From Buxus sempervirens (taxonomy: Eukaryota; Streptophyta; Magnoliopsida; Buxales; Buxaceae), in the NCBI GenBank assembly GCA_947561395.2, contig OX387187.1, forward strand, positions 4,408,976 to 4,472,975: a DNA stretch of 64,000 nt. Direction: 5' to 3'. Below the pieces are notes generated by a model. It was not told the DNA's origin. It saw only the letters and a program-made list of their open reading frames with translations, and ran no database searches. The position numbers and the translations under genes are program-made. Positions 10,150 through 23,034 of the stretch are shown in pieces. How positions within the stretch are numbered: position 1 is the first letter of the stretch; the number at the start of each line of letters is the position of its first letter.

Positions 10150-13100
10150 ATGTCTGGCAGAGGCAGACGCACGAGAGCTATGGAATATCCAGAGAAGGAT
10201 ATACCGCAGGAGCAACCACCTACACCTCCACGAGGAGCTCCACCTGCGGTAGAGGATATTTGGGCTGATGTTGGCTCACTTGCCAACCTCCTTGCATTGG
10301 AGAGGGAGGAGAGGATGAGTCACACTGGAAATGGGAACGGAAATGGCCACAGAAATGGTCATGGAGCAGATGTGGATCAGTAGCAGAGGGGAGAGGAGTT
10401 GTCCTTGAGGGACATTGATCAGTTCAGGAAGTTGACCGCCCCACCTTTCCATGGAGTTCCAAATCCCTTAGAGGCAGAGAGTTGGGTGGCCAGGGTGGAG
10501 CGTATGTTCGATACAATGGATTGCCCAGAGGACAGGAAGGTGCGATTAGCTACTTTCACGCTAGAGGGCGAGGCCCAACACTGGTGGCAGTCTTTGAAGA
10601 GGCGGACTGCAGAGGGGATTCAGATGACTTGGGACCAATTTAGGCAGGTTTTCTACGAGCAGTATTTCTCTGCTGAGGTGAGGCTGCAGAAGGAGAGAGA
10701 GTTCATGAACGTCTCTCAGGGTTCTCTAACCATGGCGCAGTGTGAGGCCCGATTCGCGATTCTTTCTCAATTTGCGCACCACATCGTACATGACGAGCAG
10801 AGATGCACTCAGCATTTCGAGAGAGGGTTGAGGGCTGATATCAGGCGTATGGTCTCAATATTGATGTACACTAGGTATTCTAATTTGGTTGGGAGAGCAC
10901 TACGGGTTGAGAGGGAGATTCGAGATTCGGGGGCAGAGCAGAGCAGAGGGAGAGTGCAGCCTAGTGTTCCAGAGCAACGGAGGATTCCAGACAGGGACAA
11001 AAGGCCAAGGCTTGATACCGGAGGTTTTGGGTCTTATGGAGAGAGAGACAGGAGGGGTTATGGAGGCTGTTTCAGTTGTGGCAGATTCCATATTCCGGGT
11101 CCCTGTGTAGCACCACCAGGAGCATGTTTCAGATGTGGTCAGCACGGTCACCGGGTGGCAGGATGCCCACATCCGGTCACATATCAGCTGCTTAAGATCG
11201 TTAACACAGCTTCTGGAGACAACCGGTCAGCTGATGCTCCACGATTCCAGTATCCCAGACCAGTACCAGCGTTACCAGCACCGCCAAGGTCACAGGGTCA
11301 GGGTAGCAATGGATATCAGGGTAGACAGGCACCACAGAGGCAGCAGGCACCACCCCCACGTCCTCAGCAGCAGACGAGGGTGTATGCTGTAGCAGCTCAG
11401 GAGGATGAGCCGGAGGTGGAACTTACTGAGGAGGCTCTAGAGGAGGAGCCGAATGCACCACAGCTTGTTGGAGGTATTCTTTTCATACATGGTAGATCGG
11501 CTATATGTTTGTTTCATTCGGGTGCCTCTAGATCTTTTATTACTCCTCCTTGTGCTTTTCGTATTGGTCTGATTCCTGCCACACTTGAGTCTGAGTTGCT
11601 TGTACACACACCATTGGGAGAGACAACTAGAGCACAGACTGTATTTAGAGATTGCATGATCCGGTTAGGTTCCTTGGAGTTGCCAGGGGACTTGGTGGAG
11701 TTGAGTTTTGGGGAGTTCGATGTGATTTTGGGCATTGATTGGCTGTTTAGGCATCATGTGAGTATAGATTGTCATCGGGGTACTATTATGGTATGTCAAC
11801 CCGATCAGCCTATGCACTGTTTCCGGTGTGAGGGACTAAGTACATGGATCAGTTTGGTTGCTTCCATTGAAGTCGAGGAGACAGAGTCTGAGGCACCTAG
11901 TATCTCTAGTGTGCCTGTGGCATTAGAGTTTGAGGACATATTCCCTGAGGACTTGCCGGGATTACCACCATCTAGAGAGGTCGAGTTCAGTATACGACTC
12001 TTACCTGGTACGGCACCGGTGTCCAAACCTCCATACCGAATGTCACAACCTGAGAACCAAGAGATGAAGAAGCAGTTGGATGAGCTGGAAGCAAAGGGTT
12101 TTATTAGACCCAGTGTGTCACCATGGGGTGCACCAGTCCTGTTTGTCCAGAAGAAGGACGGGTCGATGCGGATGTGTATAGATTACCGCCAGTTGAACCA
12201 GGTCACCATTAAGAATAAGTATCCATTGCCTCGGATTGACGATTTGTTCGACCAGTTGAGGGGAGCGTCTTGGTTTTCTAAGATCGATCTTAGATCTGGA
12301 TACCATCAGTTGAGAGTAGCACCTGATGATATAGAGAAGACGGCTTTCCGCACACGGTATGGGCATTACGAGTTTCTGGTTATGCCATTTGGGCTGACTA
12401 ATGCCCTGGTTGTCTTCATGAACCTGATGAATTGGGTATTTCATCCTTCCTTGGACAATTTCGTGGTCGTGTTTATTGACGACATTTTGGTGTATTCCCA
12501 GAGTAGAGAGGATCACATGCAGCACCTCAGGACAGTGTTGCAGACATTGAGAGAACACCGATTGTACGCAAAGTTCAGTAAGTGCCAGTTCTGGTTGAGA
12601 GAGGTGAGTTTCTTGGGGCACATGATTTCTGGGAACGGTATAGCAGTGGATCCAGCTAAAGTGCAGGCTGTTGCAAAGTGGCCTAGACCTTCATCTGTGA
12701 CAGAGATCCGGAGTTTCTTGGGGATGGCTGGATATTACCGGAGATTCATAGAGAATTTTTCCAGAGTGGCAGCACCTTTATCCAATCTCACTAAGAAGGC
12801 AGTGAAGTTTGAATGGAGTGATAAGTGTGAGACCAGCTTTCAGGAGTTGAAAGGTAAACTGTCTACAGCTCCAGTTCTGATTGTTCCATCAGTGAGCGAA
12901 GGATTTTCTATTTATTGTGATGCTTCACGAGTAGGATTGGGCTGTGTTTTGATGCAGCAGAGGCGGGCAGTAGCATATGCTTCGAGGTTACTACGTCCGC
13001 ATGAAAAGAATTATCCTACCCATGATCTGGAGTTGGCAGCGATCATGTTTGCACTCAAGTTATGGAGGCACTACTTGATGGGAGCTCAATTTGAGATATT

Positions 13101-14832
13101 CTCAGATCACAAGAGCTTGAGGTATATATTTTCTCAGAGGGAGTTGAATATGAGATAAAGGAGATGGATGGACCTCCTAAAGGACTATGATTTTACTCTT
13201 CATTACCACCCTGGTAAGGCAAATGTGGTGGCAGATGCTTTGAGCCGTAGGATTGTTTCTCAGGAAGGGGTGGCCACATTAGCTACTTTTATGGCTAGCC
13301 AGTGCACTCTAGTTGATACAGTGGTAGACTGGCCAGGAGAGTTTAGCACCCACGGTCATGGTTTGATTTTGTCACGAGTTCAGGTGGAGCCTGAGTTGAT
13401 ACAGAAGATTCGTGATAGACAGTTGACTGATACAGAGTTGACACATACCAGGGAGTTAGTATCAAAGGGTGATGAGACAGCTAGAGAATTTGAGATCAGG
13501 GATGGACTGCTAAAATTTAAGGGTTGTATTTGTGTTCCGAATGACGATGAGATCAGAGGAGTGATACTTGATGAGAGTCACAGGTCTAGATATGCAGTTC
13601 ACCCTGGTGGCACCAAGATGTATCGGAACTTGAAGGGGGTATATTGGTGGTCGGGTATGAAGAAATACATTGCCGAATTTGTAGCTAAATGTCTTATATG
13701 TCAGCAAGTAAAAGCAGAACATCGTAGACCTCCAGGATTGATGAGACCGTTACCAGTGCCTGAGTGGAAATGGGAGCATATCACAATGGATTTTGTGAAT
13801 GGGTTACCACCTACAGCCAAAAATCACAACGATGTATGGGTAATTGTTGATAGGCTGACCAAATCAGCTCACTTCTTGCCTTACTTGACTACTCAGAATC
13901 TAGCGTCATTGGTTGAGCTATACACACGGGAGATAGTTCGGTTGCATGGGGTTCCAGTGTCTATTGTGTTAGATAGGGATTCCCATTTCACATCTCACTT
14001 TTCGCAGTGTTTCCAGGAGGCCATGGGTACCAAGTTGAGTTTCAGTACCAGTTTTCATCCGCAGACTGATGGTCAGTTCGAGAGGACTATCCAGACTTTG
14101 GAGGACATGTTGAGGTGTTGTGTCTTCGATTGGGGTGGCAGCTGGAGCAAGTATTTCCATCTGGTGGAGTTCGCCTACAATAATAGCTACCAAGCTAGCA
14201 TCCAGATGGCACCGTATGAGGCTTTGTATGGTAGGGTGTGCAGATCACCAGTATGTTGGGTTGAGATTGGGGAGAAACAGTATTTTGGGCCAGAAATTAT
14301 TCAAGATAGTATGGAAAAATTAAAACTCATCAAGCAACGAATATTAACTGCACAAAGTCGTCAGAAGAGTTATGCAGATACTAGACGGCGAGAGCTGAGA
14401 TTCGAAGTGGGAGATATGGTCTTTTTAAAGATTTCCCCATCCAAAGGCATTAGAAGATTTGGGAAGAAAGGGAAATTATCACTGAGGTTCATTGGTCCAT
14501 ATGAGATAGTGAAGGAGATTAACCCAGCAGCATATCGTTTGGCTTTACCAGGCCACTTGGAAGGGGTGCATGACGTATTTCACATTTCTATGCTACGTAA
14601 GTATATCTCTGATCCCAGTCATGTGATAGATTCCGAACCCTTGGTGATTCGGGAGGATTTGACGTATCAAGAGAAGCCAGTACAAATTTTGGATCGACGT
14701 GAGCAGATCCTTTGCACCAAAGTGATACCCTTGGTAAAAGTGTTGTGGCAAAACCATTCCATGGAAGAATGCACTTGGGAAGTCGAGGAACAGATGAGAA
14801 AGAAGTATCCAGAGTTATTCGTTTCCTCTTGA
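10150..14832 (+). pseudogene. gag-pol polyprotein of element E with two in-frame stops
   Basis: One frame of 1561 codons from ATG at 10150 (MSGRGRRTRAMEY). Order: capsid-type gag (about residues 90-260, EAQHWWQSL), CCHC zinc knuckle [14 protein letters not shown] (about 326), protease (about 456), RT with FIDDILVYS (Asp 777-778), RNase H (IYCDAS, about 910), integrase HHCC (HPGGTKMY to CLICQQ), integrase Asp 1214, Asp 1275 and Glu 1311 (35-residue spacing), the GPY motif RFIGPYEI, and a chromodomain-like end (QILDRREQ to EECTWEVEEQM) that in this family directs integration to chromatin. Lesions: TAG at 10381-10383 (after about 77 residues), TAA at 13156-13158 inside the RNase H end (expected Gln), and the protease DSGA motif reads HSGA. 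Usual length for Tekay is about 1500-1600 residues. Gag and pol share one frame, as is normal in this clade. Confidence 0.92.
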
Positions 14833-14857
14833 GGTAAATTTCGAGGACGAAATTTTT

Positions 14858-14870
14858 GTCGGGGGGAGAA
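14858..14870 (+). other. Polypurine tract of element E
   Basis: GTCGGGGGGAGAA lies directly before the 3' LTR start TGTAAAACCCC; it primes plus-strand DNA synthesis in such elements. Confidence 0.85.
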
Positions 14871-17128
14871 TGTAAAACCCCGATGATTTTTCATGATTTT
14901 ATGGGAAAAACAAATAATAATAATAATAAATTAAACTAATAAGGTGTGTGGTTGTAGGAGTTTTTGTGGGCGAGCACACACCAAATCAGAGGTTTTGAAA
15001 GTTCGTCGAGCGGCAAACTAATTACGGAAGATATTTATACTCTAGAAAAAATTAGGTTTTGGGTTTTGCTCTTAATACGCTTAAACTCGTATTGAGGATT
15101 GGCAATTGCAGCTGCGGCAATTTTGCCCTAGGTTTCTTGGGAAAGAAGAAGATCTGGGGAAGTTCCGGCCGTTTAGTGTTCGTGATCAAGAAGTTCAGGA
15201 GGGCTTTTCTTCTTGTGATCAAGAGAACATCTGGGCGACTATAGCAACCAGACGAACAAATGGTTGGTTGGGGTTTGCTCTACGAGGGGTTGCTATTGCC
15301 AAGACTTGGAAGCGTATAACGTGAGTGGCACTGTTTTTAAAACCTGGGTTTTGTATTACTCGTAGGTTTAATCCGAATGCATATGTTTATGGAATGAGAT
15401 ATTCATTGGTTTTTCTGGACGGAGATAGTCCGAGGGTTGTCTCTTTAGAACTAGATGAGGATAAATAAAAATTGTGTTAGATTAATTCCAAAACTAGTTT
15501 GAATGTGTTCTGGGGATATTAGGAGACTAAAGAAGTAGTCACAGACCAAAAAAGTTCGGCCAGAGTTGTAGATCTGGAAATAACAGAGACTCGAAATTTT
15601 AGTTTTCTATCCGCCCACTTGGTGCTCACTGGCGCCCACTTCGGGTAATAGGCGCAAGGTTAAATTAAACTATCCGCCGAGCTTGCGACCACTTGGCACT
15701 CAGCTTGCGCGCACTTAAACGCAATACGGGCATCTCGCGCGAACCTCCCGCCCACTTCGTGCCTAGCTCGTGCTCACTCGACTTGAAGTAGGCGCATACC
15801 CAAAAATTTCGACCATCGACCTCCCGCCGACCTCGCGCCTAGCGCAGGAGGTCAGCGCATGGTCCATTTCTTGGCCGAATTGCATGTTTGAGTAAACCAA
15901 GTTGGATTTTGATGATAAGAGGTTTCAAGCACTCGACAAATCACATGTTTAGGACTCTAGAAACAATATTACCTATGAGAATATTAAAGATAAATTCTGG
16001 AAATTCTTAGGAGCTTCCAAGGCAAATTTAGGGCTATCTGTAGGTGATGTTTTGGATACCAAACACTAGGAATTCCTATTTTAGTTCTCTTTGGTTAAAC
16101 ACTGTACTTGGTTGAGAATTTATTAAATCCTGGCTTTACTTATTGGCAAGTTTTGAAATGAATTGTAAAGACTATTTTCTTGTGTGAGTTGTAGTTCTGG
16201 TTGGAACACTTGTGAGGAGTTACTGTTCTAGTTGGAACACTTGTGAGGAGTTACTGTTCTGGTTGGAACAACTTGTGATGTATGTATTGGGATACACGGT
16301 TTTGAAATAAATGTGGGTTTACTGAATGCGGAGTTTATTTGGTTATTTATAGGTTTTTGGTTTAGCTTCCCTTGGATCCTTGTTAAGCTTAGTAATGTGA
16401 TGGTATTTGTTTATTGGTGTAATTGCATGGCCTTGTGTGTTGCCACGACCAGTGTAGAGCAGCCAGATACCCTGAGTAGGCCTGGTTGTCAGTGCCGATA
16501 CCCGGAGTAGGCCGGCATTGGATGACGATACCCTGAGTAGGCCTTCATTTCAGAGTGTCTGATACCCTGAGTAGGCCGGAACTGTGTACATGGAGGTGTG
16601 GAGTGTCTACTTGGCATGTAAATTAATCAATGTAACAATATGCATGACATTGACCTTTTTGTGTTGTTATCGGAAATCTGTTGTTTAATTTGTTGGTTAT
16701 TTATCGAAGCATGTCTTATAACTGTGTGAACTATTTCTGCATGCATGTGTCATTCGCTGAGATATTCGTATCTCATCCCTCGTTGTTGTTTTGTTTTTCA
16801 AATCTTCGTGGTGAGGCGCCTACTGGGGTAGATCCGACTGACACTTATAGGGAGGAGGATTATTACTACAATCCTTAGACTAGTAGGTTATTCAGTCTTA
16901 AACTCTGTTCAATTGAATTTGTGGGAATTGTAATAAGGTAGTAAATTGGAACCATTTGATGTATTTGAAGATTCTATAGATTGCTTGGATGAGAATTTTA
17001 ATTGTGCACTCTGATGTGATATAAATTGTTGTGTGATTATCCAGCGATCACCGTTATTGAGATCCTTACCTAACCCTCTGTGAGACGTGTTATATCTTTA
17101 ATGAACAACACGGATCCGAGGCGTTACA
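14871..17128 (+). repeat. 3' LTR of element E
   Basis: 2258 bp with the same ends as the 5' LTR. It includes the same four GATACCCNGAGTAGGCC modules (about 16464-16577) and hairpin (16758-16775). A duplicated stretch of about 32 bp around GTGAGGAGTTACTGTTC (16207-16265) explains the length difference. Confidence 0.92.
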
Positions 17129-17133
17129 ATAGT

Positions 17134-17926
17134 TTTCCTTTCTTATTATTTTTTTATTTTTTAAATTTGATCCAAAACACTTAATCACATATAATTAAAG
17201 GAATTAAAATCCGGTTGAATAATGAAAAGGGTAATCCAAGCAATAGGGAGAGATCAAATCCATCTATCTTGTGACCTTTAGAATCATCCCCAAATGACTT
17301 TTCCTCCATGATTGACCCCGCTATTCCCGATCTGCTCAGTTTCCAGTGCTCATGCTGATTTCAAACTTGGACAACATGATCAACTCAACCTCTGTTTTTT
17401 TTTCCTTTTTTTTCTTTTCTTTTGCTAATATTGCCCTAGCGCCAATTATAGTTTTTCACTAAGGCCGGCTACTGCATTCTGTCATCACCAATCTTATTCT
17501 AAAAATTTGAATTGATATACTAAAATCACCGAGAGCTTAAGAATAGGATGAAACAAAGGCTAAGCTCGGTTAATGAAAGAAAAGGTATTAAAGGCTCAAA
17601 ATTTTCCAAATGTGAAAATAGGTCAACCGGACTTACAGTTGTGATGAATTTGACCCCATTCCCCAAAGTGTATTCTTTTCTTTCCTTTTTGTACTTGGCT
17701 TTCATTTGCCACTATTCTTTGCTTTTTTGCTCTTCTTTTATTCTTCTTTTTTTCTTTTATCTTTGCCCCAATTGGCTTTGCCCCAATTTGTTTTGCCCCA
17801 GTATAAGACTGTAAGTCCAGTTTAGGTTTATCAAAGAGACGAACACGCTCAAATTGTCTAGACTAGGGATTAAAATTTTGGGAAATAAAGAAAAATGGCC
17901 TCAGATCATTTCCTAGTAATATTCAA
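17134..17926. other. Non-coding spacer of element A between antisense gene 2 and integrase end
   Basis: Matches 48865-49616 in element C nearly throughout. It contains long T/pyrimidine tracts and repeats of TTTGCCCCAATTGGC type (17762-17802). It lies between two convergent genes and probably holds both 3' ends; I see no open frame with support. Confidence 0.6.
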
Positions 17927-19345
17927 TCAAGGAAAATACCTCTTTACTGCATCAGAGTTAATTGGCTCAGGAAAATCTTTCCCATCCATTTCTGTTAAGA
18001 TGAAAGCACCCCTTGATAGGACCTTTTTGACAATATAAGGCCCTTCCCAATTTGGTTTGAATTTTCCACGAGGGTCTTCCAAAAAAGGTAGGATTTTCTT
18101 TAATACTAAATTTCCTTCTTGGAAAGTTCTAGGCTTCACCTTCTTATTGTAAGCCTTGGCCATTCTCTTCTGATACAATTGGCCATGACAAAGCACCTTC
18201 AAACGCTTTTCCTCCATCAAATTGAGTTGATCATGTCTTGACTGTATCCATTCAGCTTCTTCTAATTCAGCTTCCATTAACACTCTCAGTGAAGGGATTT
18301 TCACTTCCACTGGTAAAACTGCTTCCATCTCCTAGACTAAGGAATACGGGGTTGCCCCAGTAGAAGTCCGGATTGAGGTTTTATAGGCATGTAGAGCAAG
18401 CGGCAGCATTTCATACCAATTTCTGAAACTCACTACTATTTTCTAAATGATTTTCTTTATATTCTTATTTGCTGCTTCTACTGCCCCTTTCATCTTTGAT
18501 CTGTACGGAGCTGACTTGTGATGGGTAATTTGAAACTGCTCACACATCTTCCTCATATCTTTGTTCTTAATATTCGAAGCATTGTCTGATACTATGGCAC
18601 TTTGCAAACCATAGTGACAAATGATGTTGTGCTTCAAAAACTTAAGAACATGGCTACTTGTGATATTTGCATACGAAGCTGCTTCTACCCACTTGGTGAA
18701 ATAATCGATTGCTACAAGTATAAACCTGTGTCCATTTGATGCCTTTGGAGAGATCATTCCAATGACGTCTATGCCCCACATAGAGAAGGGCCACAGTGAT
18801 GTCATGTTGTGCAACTCACTTGGAGGTGCATTCTTGTTATCAGCATATAGTTGGCACAAATGACACCTTTCGACATGTGTATAGCAATCGTGCTCCATCG
18901 TCGACTAGTAGTATCCCAATCACAGAATCTTCTTTGCAAGCATATGCCCATTCATATGGGGCCCACAGACTCCTCCATGTACAGTTTCAATTAATCTTTC
19001 TGACTCAGTCTTGGCAACACATCTGAGTAGAATATCATTATGTGATCTCTTGTACAACTGTCCACAACTTAGTAGGAACTATCCTGCTAATCTCTGTATT
19101 GTCCTTTTCTCAGTAGAAGTGACATTTTCTGGCAGACTTCGATCGTTCAAGAAATTCTTGATGTCTTGAAACCATGGTACTTCTTTTTCAGGTGCTCCTT
19201 CTAGAACAAGACATTATGTAGGTTCATCTCTAACTTCAATTTCTAGTGGTTTGATATCTACACATTCTTGTATGCTAACCATTGAAGCCAATGTTGCTAG
19301 AGCATCCGCAAATTGATTTTTGGCCCTTGGCATATAGTTGAAGGA
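17927..19345 (-). pseudogene. Integrase region of element A
   Basis: Read on the minus strand. It keeps the zinc-binding end (HMNGHMLAKKIL region to CHLCQLYADN), the catalytic core (MWGIDVIGM, IVSDNASNI, KMKGAVEAANKN giving Asp, Asp, Glu) and the C-terminal part (VLPFLEDPRGKFKPNWEGPY-like). Three stops are plain by comparison with C: TAG for Trp near 18905 (GYY-stop-ST), TAG for CAG at 18443-18445, and TAG for Tyr/Gly near 18335. There is no chromodomain, as expected for Tat. It is the 3'-most part of A's pol and faces the antisense genes. Confidence 0.85.
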
Positions 19346-19348
19346 AAT

Positions 19349-20378
19349 TCAAGTAAATTTGGTGCTTATTTCTTCCAAATACTGATGATAGGGGATCAAT
19401 TTGTGATCCTTGGTTTTCCATTCACCAGTTGTTTGGAAGATGATAAGACTCAAATTCCCGTATACATCAAGTTCCTCCACTTCATGGTCTAGAACAGCTT
19501 GCAACCCAATTATGCATGCTTCATACTCTGCAATATTGTTTGTGCATTGGAATCTCAACTTCACTGCGATTGGGATATATGACCCATCCGGCTTGACCAA
19601 AACTGCCCCTATTCCATTTCTGTTCATGTTGGCGGCCCCATCGAAGAACATTTGCTAAGAGCTTTCACTTTCCTCTTCTTCCGTAAATAGAATCGCCTCA
19701 TCAGGGAAATTTGTTTTAAGAGGTTGGTATTCTAGTAAAAGATGTGCAGCTAGGTGATTAGTAATGGCTTGACCTTTAATCACCTTCTGAGTGATGTATG
19801 TGAGGTCAAATTTGGAGAGCAACAGCTGCCACTTTGCCGTTCTGCCAGTTCGTACTGGTTTCTTAAATAGATACTTCAAAGGATCCATTCGGGATATCAA
19901 TAATGTGGAATGACAAAGGAAATAATGCCTCAGTCTCTGAGTTGCCCACACTAAAGCACAACAAGTCTTTTCCAAAGGGGAATACTTTGCTTCATATTCC
20001 GTGAACTTTTTACTTAGATAGTAAATCCCCCTTTCCTTTCTGCCTGTCTCGTCATGCTGCCCCAAGACACACCCCATTGACGTCTCCAAAATTGACAAGT
20101 ACAGAATCAGTGGTCTTCCTAGAGTTGGTGGCACTAGCACAAGTGGATTCAATAAATATTCCTTTATTGTATCAAAGGCCTGTTGGCAATCGTCATTCCA
20201 GACTGTCGGGTTATTCTTTCTCAGAAGCTTGAAAATCGGTTCACAGATAGCAGTGAGTTGTGCTATAAACCAGCTTATGTACTGAATCCTTCCAAGAAAA
20301 CCACAAACCTCCTTCTCCGTTCTAGGTGATGGCATTTCAATGATTGATTTTGCTTTAGCTGGGTCGATCTCATTTCCT
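19349..20378 (-). pseudogene. RNase H and second (archaeal-type) RNase H of element A
   Basis: Left of solo LTR S2 (minus order: after it). The first part continues the RT connection and Ty3-type RNase H (LRKNNPTVWNDDCQQAF, LYLSILETSMGCVLGQHDE, YSPLEKTCCALVWATQRL). After a stop at 19655 a second RNase H follows: MFFDGAANMNRNGIG, NNIAEYEACIIGL, DVYGNLSLIIFQ. A second RNase H between the first and integrase marks the Tat/Ogre lineage. Here the third acidic residue is lost (GN where C has GD), so this copy is inactive. The frame entering from S2 is not a start of a gene; it is split by the insertion. Confidence 0.85.
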
Positions 20379-20383
20379 CTTCT

Positions 20384-22493
20384 TGTAACACCCCAAATCC
20401 GAGTTACGTAGTTAAACCGTAACACGTCTCCAAAGGTTAGCATGTAACACAGGATCGCAATATCAAAGTGAAGGAAAAACATGAATATAACAATAACTAT
20501 ATAATAGAGTGCACTAAAATAATTCCAAACTGAAATAAACTCACATGTCCAAGTAACTACCCGCAAGTATCGAGCTCTCCAAGAGTATCTGAAAACAAAA
20601 TGAAAACAACGGAATGAGATACGAATATCTCACTCTAAGAGTATCTGAAAACAAAATGAAAACAACGGAATGAGATACGAATATCTCAGTGAGTAGCATA
20701 TGCATGCGAAAATAGTTATCCTCAGTTATAAACATGCCACGATAAATAACCAGCACAAATAGTCAATAGAGATAATCTCCGAAGTTGAAAACCAACATCC
20801 CAATAACAGTTTCCAATCATATACCAAGGAGACATCCATACCTCTATGTACACTGTTCTGGTCTACTCAGGGTTTCGGATACTCTGAAATGACAGCCTAT
20901 TCAGGGTTTCGTCATTCAATGTTAGCCTACTCAGGGTTTCGACATTGACAACCAGGCCTACTCGGGGTTTTTGGCTGCTCTATACCGGTCGGGGCAACAC
21001 GTAAGGCCATGAAATTACACCAACAAACAATACCATCACATTACTAAGCTTAGACATGGATCCAGGTGAAGATAAACCAAAATAGAAAACAATCGCATAA
21101 ACTCACCACTGTCAACATATTAGACCAACCATTACCATCATCATGTATAATACAATACAGCTCAACACAGGTCACTCCGGACCAGAAACATAACTCATTG
21201 AACTTCAGTAAACATTCTAACCCAAAAACACAAATCCATACCAATAGTATAATCATTTACTAACACAAAGACAATTTTTATAATCCGGTTCAACACCTTG
21301 CAATCCATTAAAACTCAAGTTAAACCAAGTTCACAAACCAGAAAAATATTTGTAAAGCGTGGATAGAACTATAATACTAACTCAGGTATCAAGAACAGTA
21401 ATAAGACTACAACAGTCCTTCGAATATCACTTTGGAAACTCATAAAACCCACCACTAATTTACCCAAAGATCTCCGAATGTTTGGGGGCAGATTAAAATA
21501 CATCTAACATCCTAATCTAGTTTTTGGCTAAGAGGTTTAAGCCTCAAAGTATCAAAAATGGGTTCAAAATGGCTAGTCACACATTCCCTGGAAAAAGAGA
21601 AGGTGTGCTGACCTCGGCTCAGTTGGCACCAGGTCGGCGAACCTGATTTTTCATATGCGCTGAGCTGCCGCTGAGGAGAAAAGCTTGGCGGCAACCCAGC
21701 GAACACTTCCCTGTATTTCACGATGATGTTTTCACTCACTGTTAACTCAAAATACCTATGACTGTCCTAGTTTCAAGCCTTTGCGACAGTGTTTCTATAC
21801 TTCTACTATCTTCAATCGACGTTTAAACTTAAATCGAAATTAATCTAATACGTTTCATATCACTCTTCAAAATCTCATCAAAAAACTCAAGTCCGAAACT
21901 AAGATATTCCACAAACATGCAGTTCGGCTAATCTCAGGAATCAAAACCCAAAACACAGATTAAAACGATGCTACTCACAGGTTTATTGAGAAATTTCTTC
22001 TAGCTTCCAACCTTTCTGCTAATCACCTTCGAGAAGAAAGATTTAATGCCCTATGACCTCAGGTCCATAGTAGCATCCAGATCTAATTAGATCTAAGCTC
22101 AGCCCTACGTAACACCCTTGGAATATTTCTCCTTCCTCTCGCCATCCAGTTATCAGAGCTTGGCTTCTGGTTTCTTTCCCCCGATCTAAAATTTTTAACC
22201 TAGCAACCTATTTATACAGAGGTCCACACTTAACCAAATTGATTTATTGCTCGCCCTAACTTAACCTTCGAAATTTTATATTTACCCTCCATTAATGTTA
22301 ACAATAATATTAGTTTGGATTTAATAATTTTAATCACCATTAATTATATTTTACATACTTACATACTTAATTTAAATAAAAATTTCAAATTACCCTTTGC
22401 TACTCGATAGCCCGAAATCTCCACTCACAATATTTTAATTAAGCTTATTAATTAATCTTTTAAATAAATACTCGCTAAAACTGTGGTTTTACA
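20384..22493 (-). mobile_element. Solo LTR S2, close kin of element E
   Basis: 2110 bp, TGTAACACCCC to GTGGTTTTACA, perfect TSD CTTCT (20379-20383, 22494-22498), sitting in the RT-RNase H part of A. It carries the reverse of E's LTR modules: CCTACTCAGGGTTTC repeats (20868-20975) and the UUCG-loop hairpin, the latter twice (20615-20632, 20671-20688) in a tandem copy of about 56 bp. No internal region, hence solo. Confidence 0.88.
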
Positions 22494-22498
22494 CTTCT

Positions 22499-23029
22499 GC
22501 TCACTATAAATCCCAGTAATTTCCCTGATGTAGCCCCAAAGACGCATTTTGCTGGGTTAAGCCGTAGACTGTATTTCCTGAGTTTGTCAAACACCTTCTT
22601 CAAGTTGATCAAGTGGTCTTCTTCTTCACATGATTTGGCTTTCATATCATCCACATAGACCTCCATCTCCTTATGGTTCATATTGTGGAATAATGCTATC
22701 ATGGCCAGCTGGTAGGTTGCCCTGGTGTTCTTAAGCCCAAACAGCATGACCGTGTAGTGGAAAGTACCCCAAGGTGTGATGAATGCTATTTTCTCCTAAT
22801 CTTCCTTAGCCATCTTTATTTGATTGTACCCAGAGAAACCGTCCATGAATGAGAACAGGCTATGTATAGCAGTGTTGTTAACCAAGATGTCGATGTGCGG
22901 AAGTGGAAAATCATCCTTTGGGCTTGCCTTGTTTAGATCTCTATAATCCACACACATCTTGACTTTCCCATCCTTCTTTGGTACTGGCACTATATTTGCG
23001 AGCCATTCGGGTACATGCAGACTGCCAAA
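22499..23029 (-). pseudogene. RT core of element A between solo LTRs S2 and S3
   Basis: Minus strand. Visible motifs are VPKKDGKVKMCVDYRDLNKA, FSFMDGFSGYNQIKM (first catalytic Asp) and VYVDDMKAKS (the paired Asp), then LRLNPAKCVFGATSGKLLGF. A TAG stop (Gln in C) lies near 22797. RT converts genomic RNA into DNA in the capsid; this copy cannot work because both flanks are split by insertions. Confidence 0.88.
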
Positions 23030-23034
23030 AATCC

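Larger units (their letters stand above)
7768..17128 (+). mobile_element. Complete Tekay/Del-like Ty3/gypsy chromovirus (element E), 9.36 kb
   Basis: 5' LTR 7768-9993, PBS 9998-10010, gag-pol 10150-14832, polypurine tract 14858-14870, 3' LTR 14871-17128. A perfect TSD ATAGT lies at 7763-7767 and 17129-17133. Removing E rejoins element A text that matches element C at 48849-48880. Domain order protease-RT-RNase H-integrase-chromodomain fits the Tekay/Del clade of chromoviruses. By eye the LTRs differ by a few percent and the 3' LTR has one extra repeat of about 32 bp (near 16207-16250). The gag-pol has two in-frame stops and a changed protease active site, so E cannot move on its own. Confidence 0.93.

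Noticed and set aside
12118..12621. Long open frame of 167 codons on the minus strand
   Set aside because: It lies wholly within the RT region of E's gag-pol on the other strand and has no domain; it is a shadow frame.
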